Part shown: positions 1 to 5,063 of the stretch, piece after piece
Numbering within the stretch: the stretch's first letter is position 1
Layout of the letters: every line of letters begins with the position of its first letter
Assembly: GCA_938030845.1 (NCBI GenBank)
Contig: CALHIC010000093.1
Location: forward strand, 1-5,063
DNA length: 5,063 bases
Source of the DNA: an uncultured Oribacterium sp.
Lineage (GTDB): Bacteria; Bacillota; Clostridia; Lachnospirales; Lachnospiraceae
Direction of reading: 5' to 3'
Notes under the pieces: model-generated
Told to the model about the DNA's origin: nothing
Databases searched by the model: none
Seen by the model: only the letters and a program-made list of their open reading frames with translations
Position numbers and translations under genes: made by a program

Positions 1-62
1 ATTCTTTTTGATTTTTCACAGCCCCATCGTATATTGAAGATGAAACTTTGCCCTATGAATCT

Positions 63-797
63 CTACAGCTTACATTTACTTAAAGCAGCTTCATCCGCAA
101 GTACGGTAACATGGGGATGGAATTGTAGAATGGAAGCGGGGACAGAGGGGGTAACCGGTCCTTCTAAGACTTTCTGTAAAATATCCGCCTTATCCTTTCC
201 GGAAACCATTAAGAGAATTTTTTTGGCTTTCATAATGGTGCCGATTCCCATGGTGTAGGCCTCTTTGGGAACTTCTTCTTTAGATGAGAAGAAGCGCTGA
301 TTGGCTTCGATGGTTTCTTCGGTAAGCTGTACACAGTGGGTTTCCCTTGGGAAAGAATCACTTGGCTCATTAAATCCGATATGCCCATCATGTCCAAGTC
401 CCAGAATCTGTAAATGGATTCCTCCTAATTTACGAATCAGAGCTTCATACTCAAGGCAGGCCTTATTCGCGTCTTCCAGAAGACCGTTGGGAACGGCAGT
501 GTTTTCCATAGGAATATTCACGTGCTGAAACAGCTCTTGATTCATAAAATAGCGGTAGCTGTGGCTGTCCTCCGGAGCAAGACCTCTGTATTCATCCAGG
601 TTCACGGTACGTACTGCAGAAAAATCCAGACGTCCCTCCTGATATAATTCTCTTAAAACCTGATAGGCACCGATGGGAGTGGAGCCTGTGGCTAAGCCCA
701 AAACCGGGTGCTCTCTTTGGGTGATTTCCGCCGCAATCAGCATGGCGGCTTTTTTGCTGAGAACCGAGTAATCCTTTACTTTTTCAATCCGAAACAT
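63..797 (-). CDS. nagB: Glucosamine-6-phosphate deaminase
   Basis: Cytoplasmic enzyme converting glucosamine 6-phosphate to fructose 6-phosphate plus ammonia, the step that sends amino sugars (GlcNAc, wall-derived sugars) into glycolysis. The 244-residue product has the family signatures in order: the phosphate-binding loop LGLATGSTPIGAY (33-45); LDEY (67-70), with Asp68 as the expected proton-transfer base; and LGLGHDGHIGFNEP (132-145), whose Asp137, His139 and Glu144 match the E. coli catalytic Asp141, His143 and Glu148. Length fits the short Gram-positive form rather than the 266-residue E. coli enzyme. The ATG at 797 is chosen because AAGGAGG (811-805) lies 7 nt upstream; an in-frame TTG at 815 would sit upstream of that ribosome binding site and has none of its own. 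Stop is TAG. It is divergent from the surface-protein/LysR genes. The sequence is intact with nothing unusual; the function is secure. Confidence 0.97.
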   Translation of the reverse strand: MFRIEKVKDYSVLSKKAAMLIAAEITQREHPVLGLATGSTPIGAYQVLRELYQEGRLDFSAVRTVNLDEYRGLAPEDSHSYRYFMNQELFQHVNIPMENTAVPNGLLEDANKACLEYEALIRKLGGIHLQILGLGHDGHIGFNEPSDSFPRETHCVQLTEETIEANQRFFSSKEEVPKEAYTMGIGTIMKAKKILLMVSGKDKADILQKVLEGPVTPSVPASILQFHPHVTVLADEAALSKCKL

Positions 798-804
798 GGG
801 AGTC

Positions 805-811
805 CCTCCTT
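805..811 (-). promoter_or_regulatory. nagB ribosome binding site
   Basis: AAGGAGG on the minus strand, 7 nt before the ATG at 797. It decides the start: the upstream in-frame TTG at 815 lies before this site, so translation from there would run through it. Confidence 0.85.
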
Positions 812-829
812 GCAATCTGCGTTTTTTTC

Positions 830-858
830 ATAGTAGCAAAAAGAAATGGGGTATACAA
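830..858 (-). promoter_or_regulatory. nagB promoter, extended -10
   Basis: On the minus strand TGCTACTAT (838-830) gives an extended -10 (TG, one base, TACTAT with 4/6 match to TATAAT). TTGTAT (858-853) lies at the optimal 17-bp spacing as a weak -35. The predicted transcription start is near 823, leaving a leader of about 25 nt that just holds the ribosome binding site. A GTATAC palindrome (851-856) overlaps the -35 and could be coincidental. The prediction is by eye. Confidence 0.55.
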
Positions 859-865
859 TAGAAAA

Positions 866-884
866 TCCTAAGCAGAATCTAGGA
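866..884. promoter_or_regulatory. Candidate LysR-type operator (TCCTA-N9-TAGGA)
   Basis: A perfect 5-bp inverted repeat, TCCTA (866-870) and TAGGA (880-884), is separated by 9 bp and contains T869-N11-A881, the generic LysR-type box. Its centre is about 59 bp upstream of the predicted surface-protein transcription start and about 52 bp upstream of the predicted nagB start. LysR regulators usually have their primary site near -65. The nearest regulator gene is the LysR gene in the rightward operon. The dyad is short, so chance occurrence is possible. Confidence 0.4.
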
Positions 885-900
885 AAAACTACGGTGGGTA

Positions 901-927
901 TTACAATGGAAAAAATTATGCTATACT
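901..927 (+). promoter_or_regulatory. Promoter of the surface-protein/LysR operon
   Basis: TGCTATACT (919-927) is an extended -10 with TATACT matching 5/6 of the consensus. The -35 is poor: TTACAA at 901-906 is only 15 bp away, and TATTAC at 899-904 gives 17 bp but a weak match. A strong extended -10 with a weak -35 is what an activator-dependent promoter often looks like. The predicted transcription start is near 934. Confidence 0.6.
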
Positions 928-956
928 AGGCAAATAGTTATGTAAAGGAGGATAGA

Positions 957-1715
957 ATGAGAGTACAAAAGGGATATCAAAAGAATTTTTGCAGACGTTT
1001 TTTGTCGGGAATGGCATTTCTTTTTCTGTTCTTTCTCATGGGAACAGGAATTTCCCATGCAGAGGGAAGATGGGAGCAGGAAGGACAGAATTGGTACTAT
1101 TATTCTTCGGACAATAAAGAAAGCTATACCGGCTGGGTACAGTCGTCCACAGATGGACGTTGGTATTTTTGCTTAAACAGTAAAATGCAGACCGGCTGGG
1201 TCAGCTGGAACGGGAAATGGTATTTTCTGAACAGTGACGGAGCTATGGCGGAAAAGCAGTACGTGGGCAATTTTTATCTGGGAGAAGATGGAGCAGCTCT
1301 CATTTCCGCAGAAACACCGGATCAGAGAAAGACTTCGGAAAACGGCTCTCTTCTAAGGAAGGGAAAGCCCATGCAGGAGTTAAATGAGAAAACCGCGAAA
1401 TACATCTCCGTTTTGATGGAGCATCCGGACGCCAAGGCTTTCTTTGACAGCCCCAACCAGTTAAGTCTGGAAGAAGGGAACGGATATCCCTTTGTAATTT
1501 TTAAGAAAATGAGTTTGTACGATAGAAAGTCGGGGGAACTTCTGTATGCCGGGGATGCGGCCTTTCATAAAAATGCCGTGATTGAATATAACAACGGAAG
1601 TGAAAAGAAGATGATTTCTGTCATGGATCTTATGATGATTCGGGGAGTTGCGGGAGAAAGAGTATTTATCGATCCCGCAGGTTATATTACCTATGTGGCA
1701 GGAGGCGTGGAATGA
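957..1715 (+). CDS. Secreted protein with cell-wall/choline-binding-type repeats
   Basis: A 252-residue exported protein. Basic residues up to 14 are followed by a hydrophobic core (about 17-33) and a likely signal peptidase site Ser-His-Ala|Glu after residue 35. Residues 38-115 carry about four Trp/Tyr-rich repeats of the CW_binding_1 (choline/glucan-binding) type: GQNWYYY...TGWV, DGRWYFCLNSKMQTGWV, NGKWYFLNSDGAM and GNFYLGEDGAAL. In other Gram-positives such repeats hold proteins on choline-decorated teichoic acids or glucans. After a polar linker (about 116-140) comes a compact domain (about 141-252, containing FFDSP, YPFVIFKK and RVFIDPAGYITYVAGG) that I do not recognise; no hydrolase or peptidase motif is visible. 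Start: ATG 5 nt after AAAGGAGG (944-951). The stop overlaps the LysR start in ATGA, so the two are probably co-translated. The ligand and role are unknown; the repeats are the only basis for placing it at the wall. Confidence 0.85.
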   Translation: MRVQKGYQKNFCRRFLSGMAFLFLFFLMGTGISHAEGRWEQEGQNWYYYSSDNKESYTGWVQSSTDGRWYFCLNSKMQTGWVSWNGKWYFLNSDGAMAEKQYVGNFYLGEDGAALISAETPDQRKTSENGSLLRKGKPMQELNEKTAKYISVLMEHPDAKAFFDSPNQLSLEEGNGYPFVIFKKMSLYDRKSGELLYAGDAAFHKNAVIEYNNGSEKKMISVMDLMMIRGVAGERVFIDPAGYITYVAGGVE

Positions 1716-2635
1716 CCTTACAACAGCTTCGTCAGGTCATCGCGGTAGCCGATTACGGCTCCATGAACGAGGCGGCGAAGCAGCTGTACCTAACCCAGCC
1801 CAGCTTAAGCGCTACCATCAAGGCGGTGGAAAGAGAAATCGGGATAGAAATCTTTACCAGATCCAACCGGGGAATTATCGCCACGCCTGAAGGAGAGGAA
1901 TTTCTGGGCTATGCCAGACAGGTTTCTGAACAGTACCAGTTAATGGAAGATAAATATCTTTCCGGAGGACCTCAGAAAAAGAAATTCAGCGTTTCCATGC
2001 AACACTATACCTTTGCAGTGGAGGCCTTTATTCGGTTACTTCGACAGTATGAGGAAAACAATGTCTATGAGTTTTCCGTTTTTGAAGGCAGAACCATTGA
2101 TGTTATTGAAAATGTCCGTAAGCAAATCAGTGAACTGGGCATTATCTATGAAAATGACTTCAATGAAAATGTCATCGGAAAGATTTTACGAGAGGGAGAC
2201 TTGGAATTTGTACCCCTCTTTTCTTGCAAAATATATGTTTTCATGGCGAAATCCAATCCTTTGGCAAAGAAAAAGCTCATTTCCATGGAGGATTTGATGG
2301 ATTATCCCTGTTGCACCTTTGATCAGGGGGAGAGAAATTCCTTCTATTTTGCGGAAGAAGTTTTAAGTACCTATGATTACAAGAAGTTCATTAAGGTCAA
2401 TGATCGAGCTACGATTTTAAATCTTATGGTGGGCTTAAATGGATATACGCTCTGTTCCGGTATTATTTGTCAGGAATTAAACGGACCGGAGTATATTGCG
2501 ATTCCTTTGGATACAGATGAAACCATGCGAATCGGCTATATAAAAAATAAGAAGATGCATCTTTCCGAGCTTGGCAAAAAATATGTGGAAGAGCTGCAGA
2601 AATATAAGGTACAAGAAGAAGCAGACAGTATTTAG
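1712..2635 (+). CDS. LysR-family transcriptional regulator
   Basis: A 307-residue cytoplasmic DNA-binding regulator of standard LysR length. The N-terminal winged helix-turn-helix is typical: MTLQQLRQVIAVADYGSMNEA, then AAKQLYLTQPSLSATIKAVE (21-40), EIGIEIFTRSNRG (42-54) and the wing TPEGEEF (58-64). A linker helix leads to a periplasmic-binding-protein-like effector domain (about 90-295), with FSVSMQHYTF at its first strand and LVPLF/YVFMAKSNPLA-like strands in the middle. The inducer cannot be told from sequence. The ATG overlaps the previous stop (ATGA) and uses GGAGG (1701-1705) inside the upstream gene, 6 nt away, so its expression is tied to the surface protein. The obvious target is the divergent region 798-956, which has a T-N11-A dyad; it may control its own operon and nagB. 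The intact family motifs make the family call secure; the targets are inference. Confidence 0.95.
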   Translation: MTLQQLRQVIAVADYGSMNEAAKQLYLTQPSLSATIKAVEREIGIEIFTRSNRGIIATPEGEEFLGYARQVSEQYQLMEDKYLSGGPQKKKFSVSMQHYTFAVEAFIRLLRQYEENNVYEFSVFEGRTIDVIENVRKQISELGIIYENDFNENVIGKILREGDLEFVPLFSCKIYVFMAKSNPLAKKKLISMEDLMDYPCCTFDQGERNSFYFAEEVLSTYDYKKFIKVNDRATILNLMVGLNGYTLCSGIICQELNGPEYIAIPLDTDETMRIGYIKNKKMHLSELGKKYVEELQKYKVQEEADSI

Positions 2636-2636
2636 A

Positions 2637-2653
2637 GGGAGAAGCCTTCTCCC
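2637..2653 (+). other. Intercistronic hairpin without T-tract
   Basis: GGGAGAA (2637-2643) and TTCTCCC (2647-2653) form a perfect 7-bp stem over a GCC loop. It begins 2 nt after the LysR stop and ends 3 nt before the AAAGGA ribosome binding site of the next gene. No run of T follows, so a classical intrinsic terminator is unlikely. An mRNA-stabilising or processing stem, or a structure limiting translation of the next gene, is more plausible. Confidence 0.5.
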
Positions 2654-2667
2654 GGAAAGGAACGGCA

Positions 2668-3162
2668 ATGTTTGATTGGCTAATGCCCTTTTTTTATATT
2701 CTGAGCGCTACGGAAGTGGCGGAAGCTCCTTCCGGCTTTTCCATAGAACAAGTCCTTCAGCCCCCACTGCTGTATGCCTGTATCGGAGGGCTGATTCTTT
2801 TCCTTTTTCTTCTATTTCTCCTTCTGCGTTTCTTGAGAAAAAGAAGGCATAAAAAGGCACTGGAATATCATATTGAGGAGAAAGACAAATACCATGTTCG
2901 TCTGGAAGCGAAGAATCTTTCCGCCCTGCTTCCGCCTCTTTTGGAAGGCTTAGGAGGAAAAGAAAATATTCAGTCTTTACGAAGTGAGAATAGAAGGCTG
3001 AAGGTAGGCATTAAAGACTATGATTTGGTGAAGGAATCCTGCATTCGGGAGGCGGGATTTCCCGGATTAATCCGTCCCAGAAAAGATGAAGTGCAGATTA
3101 TCGTGGGAGAGGATGCGGATGAGCTTAAGAATCGTCTGGGACAGGAACTTTCTCTTTCTTAA
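2668..3162 (+). CDS. Membrane-anchored degenerate PTS EIIB-like protein
   Basis: A 164-residue protein with one strong membrane helix (about 33-56, ending in the positive cluster RFLRKRRHKK), so N-out/C-in topology is likely. A charged helical linker (about 57-85) leads to a cytoplasmic domain (86-161) matching the glucose-type PTS EIIB pattern in order: LLEGLGGKENIQSL (91-104), RRLKVGIKD (109-117), a helix, and VQIIVGEDADELKNRL (142-157). In true EIIBs Cys of C-x-T-R-L is phosphorylated and passes phosphate to sugar; here that position is Glu107 (SENRRL), and Cys125 lies elsewhere, so normal phosphotransfer should not occur. No EIIC is present. ATG follows AAAGGA (2656-2661), 32 nt after the LysR stop, suggesting co-transcription. 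Possible roles are a PTS-state sensor, an adaptor or a structural protein. The fold call rests on motif reading; the function is unknown. Confidence 0.75.
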   Translation: MFDWLMPFFYILSATEVAEAPSGFSIEQVLQPPLLYACIGGLILFLFLLFLLLRFLRKRRHKKALEYHIEEKDKYHVRLEAKNLSALLPPLLEGLGGKENIQSLRSENRRLKVGIKDYDLVKESCIREAGFPGLIRPRKDEVQIIVGEDADELKNRLGQELSLS

Positions 3163-3300
3163 ATGGCACTTCGGAAGAAAAAGCTGAATAGCTTTAAAAA
3201 GGAAAGCTGAATAGCGTCGAAAGTAAAAAGCGAATAGAATCGAAAGGGAATCTTGAATAGAATCGGAAGGGAATCTCAAATAGAATCGGAAAGGAGGAAA
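3163..3300 (+). repeat. Array of six 23-nt tandem units upstream of the MATE gene
   Basis: Units begin at 3163 (degenerate), 3186, 3209, 3232, 3255 and 3278, each exactly 23 nt. The core is AATAGAATCGGAAGGGAA. The third and fourth GAATAG-type units (3232-3254 and 3255-3277) differ at only 2 of 23 positions; outer units are more diverged, the first keeping only TCGGAAG plus an A-rich AAGCT end. The array fills the whole gap from the previous stop to 1 nt before the MATE GTG. Each unit has a purine block resembling a ribosome binding site, and the last holds the real one (AAAGGAGG, 3290-3297). Several units carry TGAATAG (stops in two frames), and the last three contain TAGAAT, which resembles a -10 box. 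No terminator is visible here. Confidence 0.85.
3290..3297 (+). promoter_or_regulatory. MATE ribosome binding site inside last repeat unit
   Basis: AAAGGAGG lies 4 nt before the GTG at 3302. The tight spacing plus the GTG codon suggests moderate initiation. The site is a variant of the purine block found in each upstream unit, so unit gain or loss would change how many look-alike sites precede it. Confidence 0.75.
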
Positions 3301-3301
3301 A

Positions 3302-4660
3302 GTGAAAAAAAGCTACGAATTGGATATGACCACGGGGGCAATTCTTCCTAAAATGCTTCAATTTTGTTTTCCTCTGATTTTCACGGGAATTTTACAGTTG
3401 CTTTTCAATGCGGCGGATGTCTTTGTTGTGGGGAAATATGTAGGAGCTGTGGCAATGGCGGCTGTGGGTACCTCAGGGCCGATTATCAATCTTTTGGTGA
3501 ACCTTTTTTTAGGTCTGTCGGTGGGGGTAAATGTTGCTGTTGCCCGCTTCATCGGAGCGGATAGGAGAAAAGACGTGGAGGAGCTGTTGGCAACAGCTTA
3601 TACAACGGCTTTGCTTTCAGGATTTTTGCTCCTGCTTATTGGAAATTTACTTATCTCCGCGATTATTCGGGGGATGAATACCCCGGAGGAAGTGGCGCCT
3701 CAGGCAGAGACTTACCTTCGCTACTTTTCCTTAGGCATTCCCTTTATGGTACTGTATGATTTTTTGGCGGCGGTATTTCGAGCAGTGGGAGACACAAGGC
3801 GTCCCCTCTATGTACAGATCCTGGCAGGCCTTTTGAATTTGACTCTCAATTTAAACTTTGTGATTCAGTGGAAGATGGGGGTTGCCGGCGTTGCCATTGC
3901 CACCAGCATTTCTCAGCTCTTTTCGGCTGTGGTTTTAGTGATTTTACTGGCAAGAGAAAAGGAAGCTTTGCACCTTCATCCCCTCCACTTTCGTATCCAT
4001 AGGGACAAATTGAAAAAGATAGTCTCCATAGGGCTTCCGGCAGGGATACAGGGAACCTTATTTTCCATTTCCAATGTGCTGATTCAATCCGCTATCAATA
4101 CCTTCGGCTCTCAGGCCATGGCGGCAGCCACCATATCCTCCAATTTGGAAGGCTTTGTCTATATTTCCATGAACTCCATCTCTCAAGGGCAGATGTCCTT
4201 TGTCAGCCAAAACCTTGGGGCGAAGAAATACAGTAGATTAAACGGTATTTTGAAAAGCAGTTTAACCCTGCTATTCAGCATTGCTCTTCTGACCGGCATA
4301 ATTGTTTTCTTCTTTGGAAGAAACCTGGCGGGGATTTTTACGAAGGATGGAGAGGTTTTGCAATACGCCAAGGAAAGATTGGAGATTATCGTCTATCCGT
4401 ATATGATTTTTGGCATGATGGATACCTTGGTGGGAGCGCTACGGGGTTTTGGCTGCAGTATTCAACCGATGTTTATCAGCTTGGTGGGAATTTGTTTGAG
4501 TCGTGTGTTTTATGTCATGGTACTTTTTCCTATGGAATTCTTCCATGGCTTACGGCCCTTATACATCAGTTATCCCGTGAGTTGGATGATTACTGCCTTT
4601 TCCCTGTGGATTATGTATTTCTATATCAGAAAAAAGTATCCCAAGGTAGATTATCGTTAG
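3302..4660 (+). CDS. MATE-family multidrug/metabolite efflux transporter
   Basis: A 452-residue inner-membrane protein of the usual MATE length, expected to have 12 helices in two six-helix halves and to export cationic drugs or metabolites using a Na+ or H+ gradient. The N-terminus (KKSYELDMTTGAILPKMLQF, 2-21) is the usual MATE entry, followed by LQLLFNAADVFVVGKYVG (31-48) and GPIINLLVNLFLGLSVGVNV (59-78). The family's repeated motif occurs in both halves: FRAVGDTRRPLYVQ (159-172) and LRGFGCSIQPMFIS (380-393). GQMSFVSQNLGAKK (296-309) is the second-half counterpart of the VARFIGADRRK segment (80-90). The GTG start is chosen because the conserved N-terminus begins there and a ribosome binding site is 4 nt upstream; the next Met (residue 9) would lose conserved residues. 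It lies 139 nt after the EIIB-like gene and 10 nt before the nicotinate phosphoribosyltransferase. Substrate cannot be assigned. Confidence 0.95.
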   Translation: MKKSYELDMTTGAILPKMLQFCFPLIFTGILQLLFNAADVFVVGKYVGAVAMAAVGTSGPIINLLVNLFLGLSVGVNVAVARFIGADRRKDVEELLATAYTTALLSGFLLLLIGNLLISAIIRGMNTPEEVAPQAETYLRYFSLGIPFMVLYDFLAAVFRAVGDTRRPLYVQILAGLLNLTLNLNFVIQWKMGVAGVAIATSISQLFSAVVLVILLAREKEALHLHPLHFRIHRDKLKKIVSIGLPAGIQGTLFSISNVLIQSAINTFGSQAMAAATISSNLEGFVYISMNSISQGQMSFVSQNLGAKKYSRLNGILKSSLTLLFSIALLTGIIVFFFGRNLAGIFTKDGEVLQYAKERLEIIVYPYMIFGMMDTLVGALRGFGCSIQPMFISLVGICLSRVFYVMVLFPMEFFHGLRPLYISYPVSWMITAFSLWIMYFYIRKKYPKVDYR

Positions 4661-4670
4661 GAGAAAGAAA

Positions 4671-5063
4671 ATGGAAAGAAACTTTACGTTACTGACAGAC
4701 TTTTATGAGCTCACCATGATGCAGGGCTATTTGAAAAGCGGCAAACACAAGGAGAAAGTAATTTTCGATATGTTTTATCGAAAGAATCCCTGTGGAAACG
4801 GCTTTGCCATTTGCTGCGGTTTGGAGCAGGTGGTTGAATATATCCGCAATCTGAATTTTAGTGAAGAAGATATTGATTATCTTCGGAGTTTGGGAACCTT
4901 TGATGAAGATTTTATTGAATATCTTCGAGGTTTTCACTTTACCGGAGATATATATGCCATTCCGGAAGGAACAGTAGTCTTTCCTAAGGAACCCTTAATC
5001 AAGGTAATTGCTCCGGTGATTGAGGCTCAGTTGGTGGAAACTGCTATTTTAAATCTGGTCAAT
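4671..5063 (+). CDS. pncB: Nicotinate phosphoribosyltransferase, N-terminal part (cut by window edge)
   Basis: The first 131 codons of a reading frame still open at the right edge. Family members make nicotinate mononucleotide from nicotinate and PRPP, with ATP hydrolysis, in the NAD salvage (Preiss-Handler) pathway in the cytoplasm. Visible signatures are LLTDFYELTMMQGYL (7-21), FDMFYRKNPCGNGFAICCGL (33-52), the repeated helix pair around EEDIDYLRSLG and DEDFIEYLRGFHFTGDIYA, then IPEGTVVFPKEPLIKV (98-113) and QLVETAILNLVN (120-131). The PRPP-binding and catalytic His regions lie beyond the window. ATG is preceded by AGGAG (4659-4663), which overlaps the MATE stop, 7 nt away. The 10-nt gap makes co-transcription with the MATE gene very likely. 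No sign of damage in the visible part. Confidence 0.93.
   Translation, partial: MERNFTLLTDFYELTMMQGYLKSGKHKEKVIFDMFYRKNPCGNGFAICCGLEQVVEYIRNLNFSEEDIDYLRSLGTFDEDFIEYLRGFHFTGDIYAIPEGTVVFPKEPLIKVIAPVIEAQLVETAILNLVN

Noticed and set aside
798..815. Upstream TTG start at 815 for nagB (six extra residues)
   Set aside because: It lies upstream of the clear AAGGAGG site, which is 7 nt from the ATG at 797, and NagB proteins normally begin near that Met.
2637..2653. Intrinsic terminator after the LysR gene
   Set aside because: The stem is good but is followed by GGAAAGGAACGG, with no T-run.
3190..3208. Hairpin AGCTTT/AAAGCT within the repeat array as a terminator or attenuator
   Set aside because: Only 6 A/T-rich pairs over a 7-nt loop, no T-tract, and not preserved in the other units.
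3067..3279. 70-codon minus-strand frame across the repeat array
   Set aside because: It spans the tandem repeats and the end of the EIIB-like gene; composition reflects the repeats rather than a protein.
3163..3300. CRISPR array reading of the 23-nt repeats
   Set aside because: Units are directly adjacent with no unique spacers and diverge gradually, so this is a simple tandem array; no cas genes are nearby.
3253..3357. Short leader frame from TTG 3253 overlapping the MATE start
   Set aside because: Weak start codon only 3 nt from a repeat-derived purine block, low-complexity product, and no sign of coding bias; treated as chance.
4790..4806. Catabolite-repression (cre)-like sequence TGGAAACGGCTTTG
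   Set aside because: It lies inside the coding region and misses several consensus positions, so chance similarity is more likely.
4689..4937. 82-codon minus-strand frame opposite the nicotinate phosphoribosyltransferase gene
   Set aside because: It is wholly antisense to a frame with strong family motifs and has no ribosome binding site or recognisable product.

Overview
The window looks like a chromosomal segment of a low-to-moderate-GC Gram-positive anaerobe, most likely a Clostridia member close to Lachnospiraceae. This is inferred from strong AGGAGG-type ribosome binding sites, extended -10 (TGn) promoters, a secreted choline/glucan-binding-type repeat protein, and the type of MATE pump and nicotinate phosphoribosyltransferase. 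No 16S rRNA or other marker is present, so the placement is soft. There are no RNA genes, CRISPR arrays or complete mobile elements.

Layout: nagB (glucosamine-6-phosphate deaminase) lies on the minus strand at 63-797. A 159-bp divergent regulatory region (798-956) follows, with a good promoter facing each way and, between them, a 5-bp dyad of the T-N11-A type bound by LysR regulators. Five plus-strand genes run to the right edge: a secreted cell-wall-binding-repeat protein (957-1715); a LysR regulator overlapping it by ATGA (1712-2635); a membrane-anchored protein with a degenerate PTS EIIB-like domain (2668-3162); a MATE-family transporter (3302-4660); and the first 131 codons of a nicotinate phosphoribosyltransferase (4671 to the edge).

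Three points stand out. (1) The small membrane protein has a recognisable EIIB (glucose-type) domain, but the phosphorylated Cys of the C-x-T-R-L motif is replaced by Glu, so it cannot carry phosphate in the usual way and may be a sensor or adaptor. (2) The whole gap between that gene and the MATE gene is an array of 23-nt tandem units. It starts directly after the stop codon, and the last unit supplies the MATE ribosome binding site. (3) The surface protein and the LysR regulator are translationally coupled and divergent from nagB across a candidate LysR operator, which suggests a link between amino-sugar catabolism and a wall-associated protein.

nagB, the LysR gene, the MATE gene and the nicotinate phosphoribosyltransferase are ordinary family members. 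The C-terminal half of the surface protein and the job of the EIIB-like protein are unknown.
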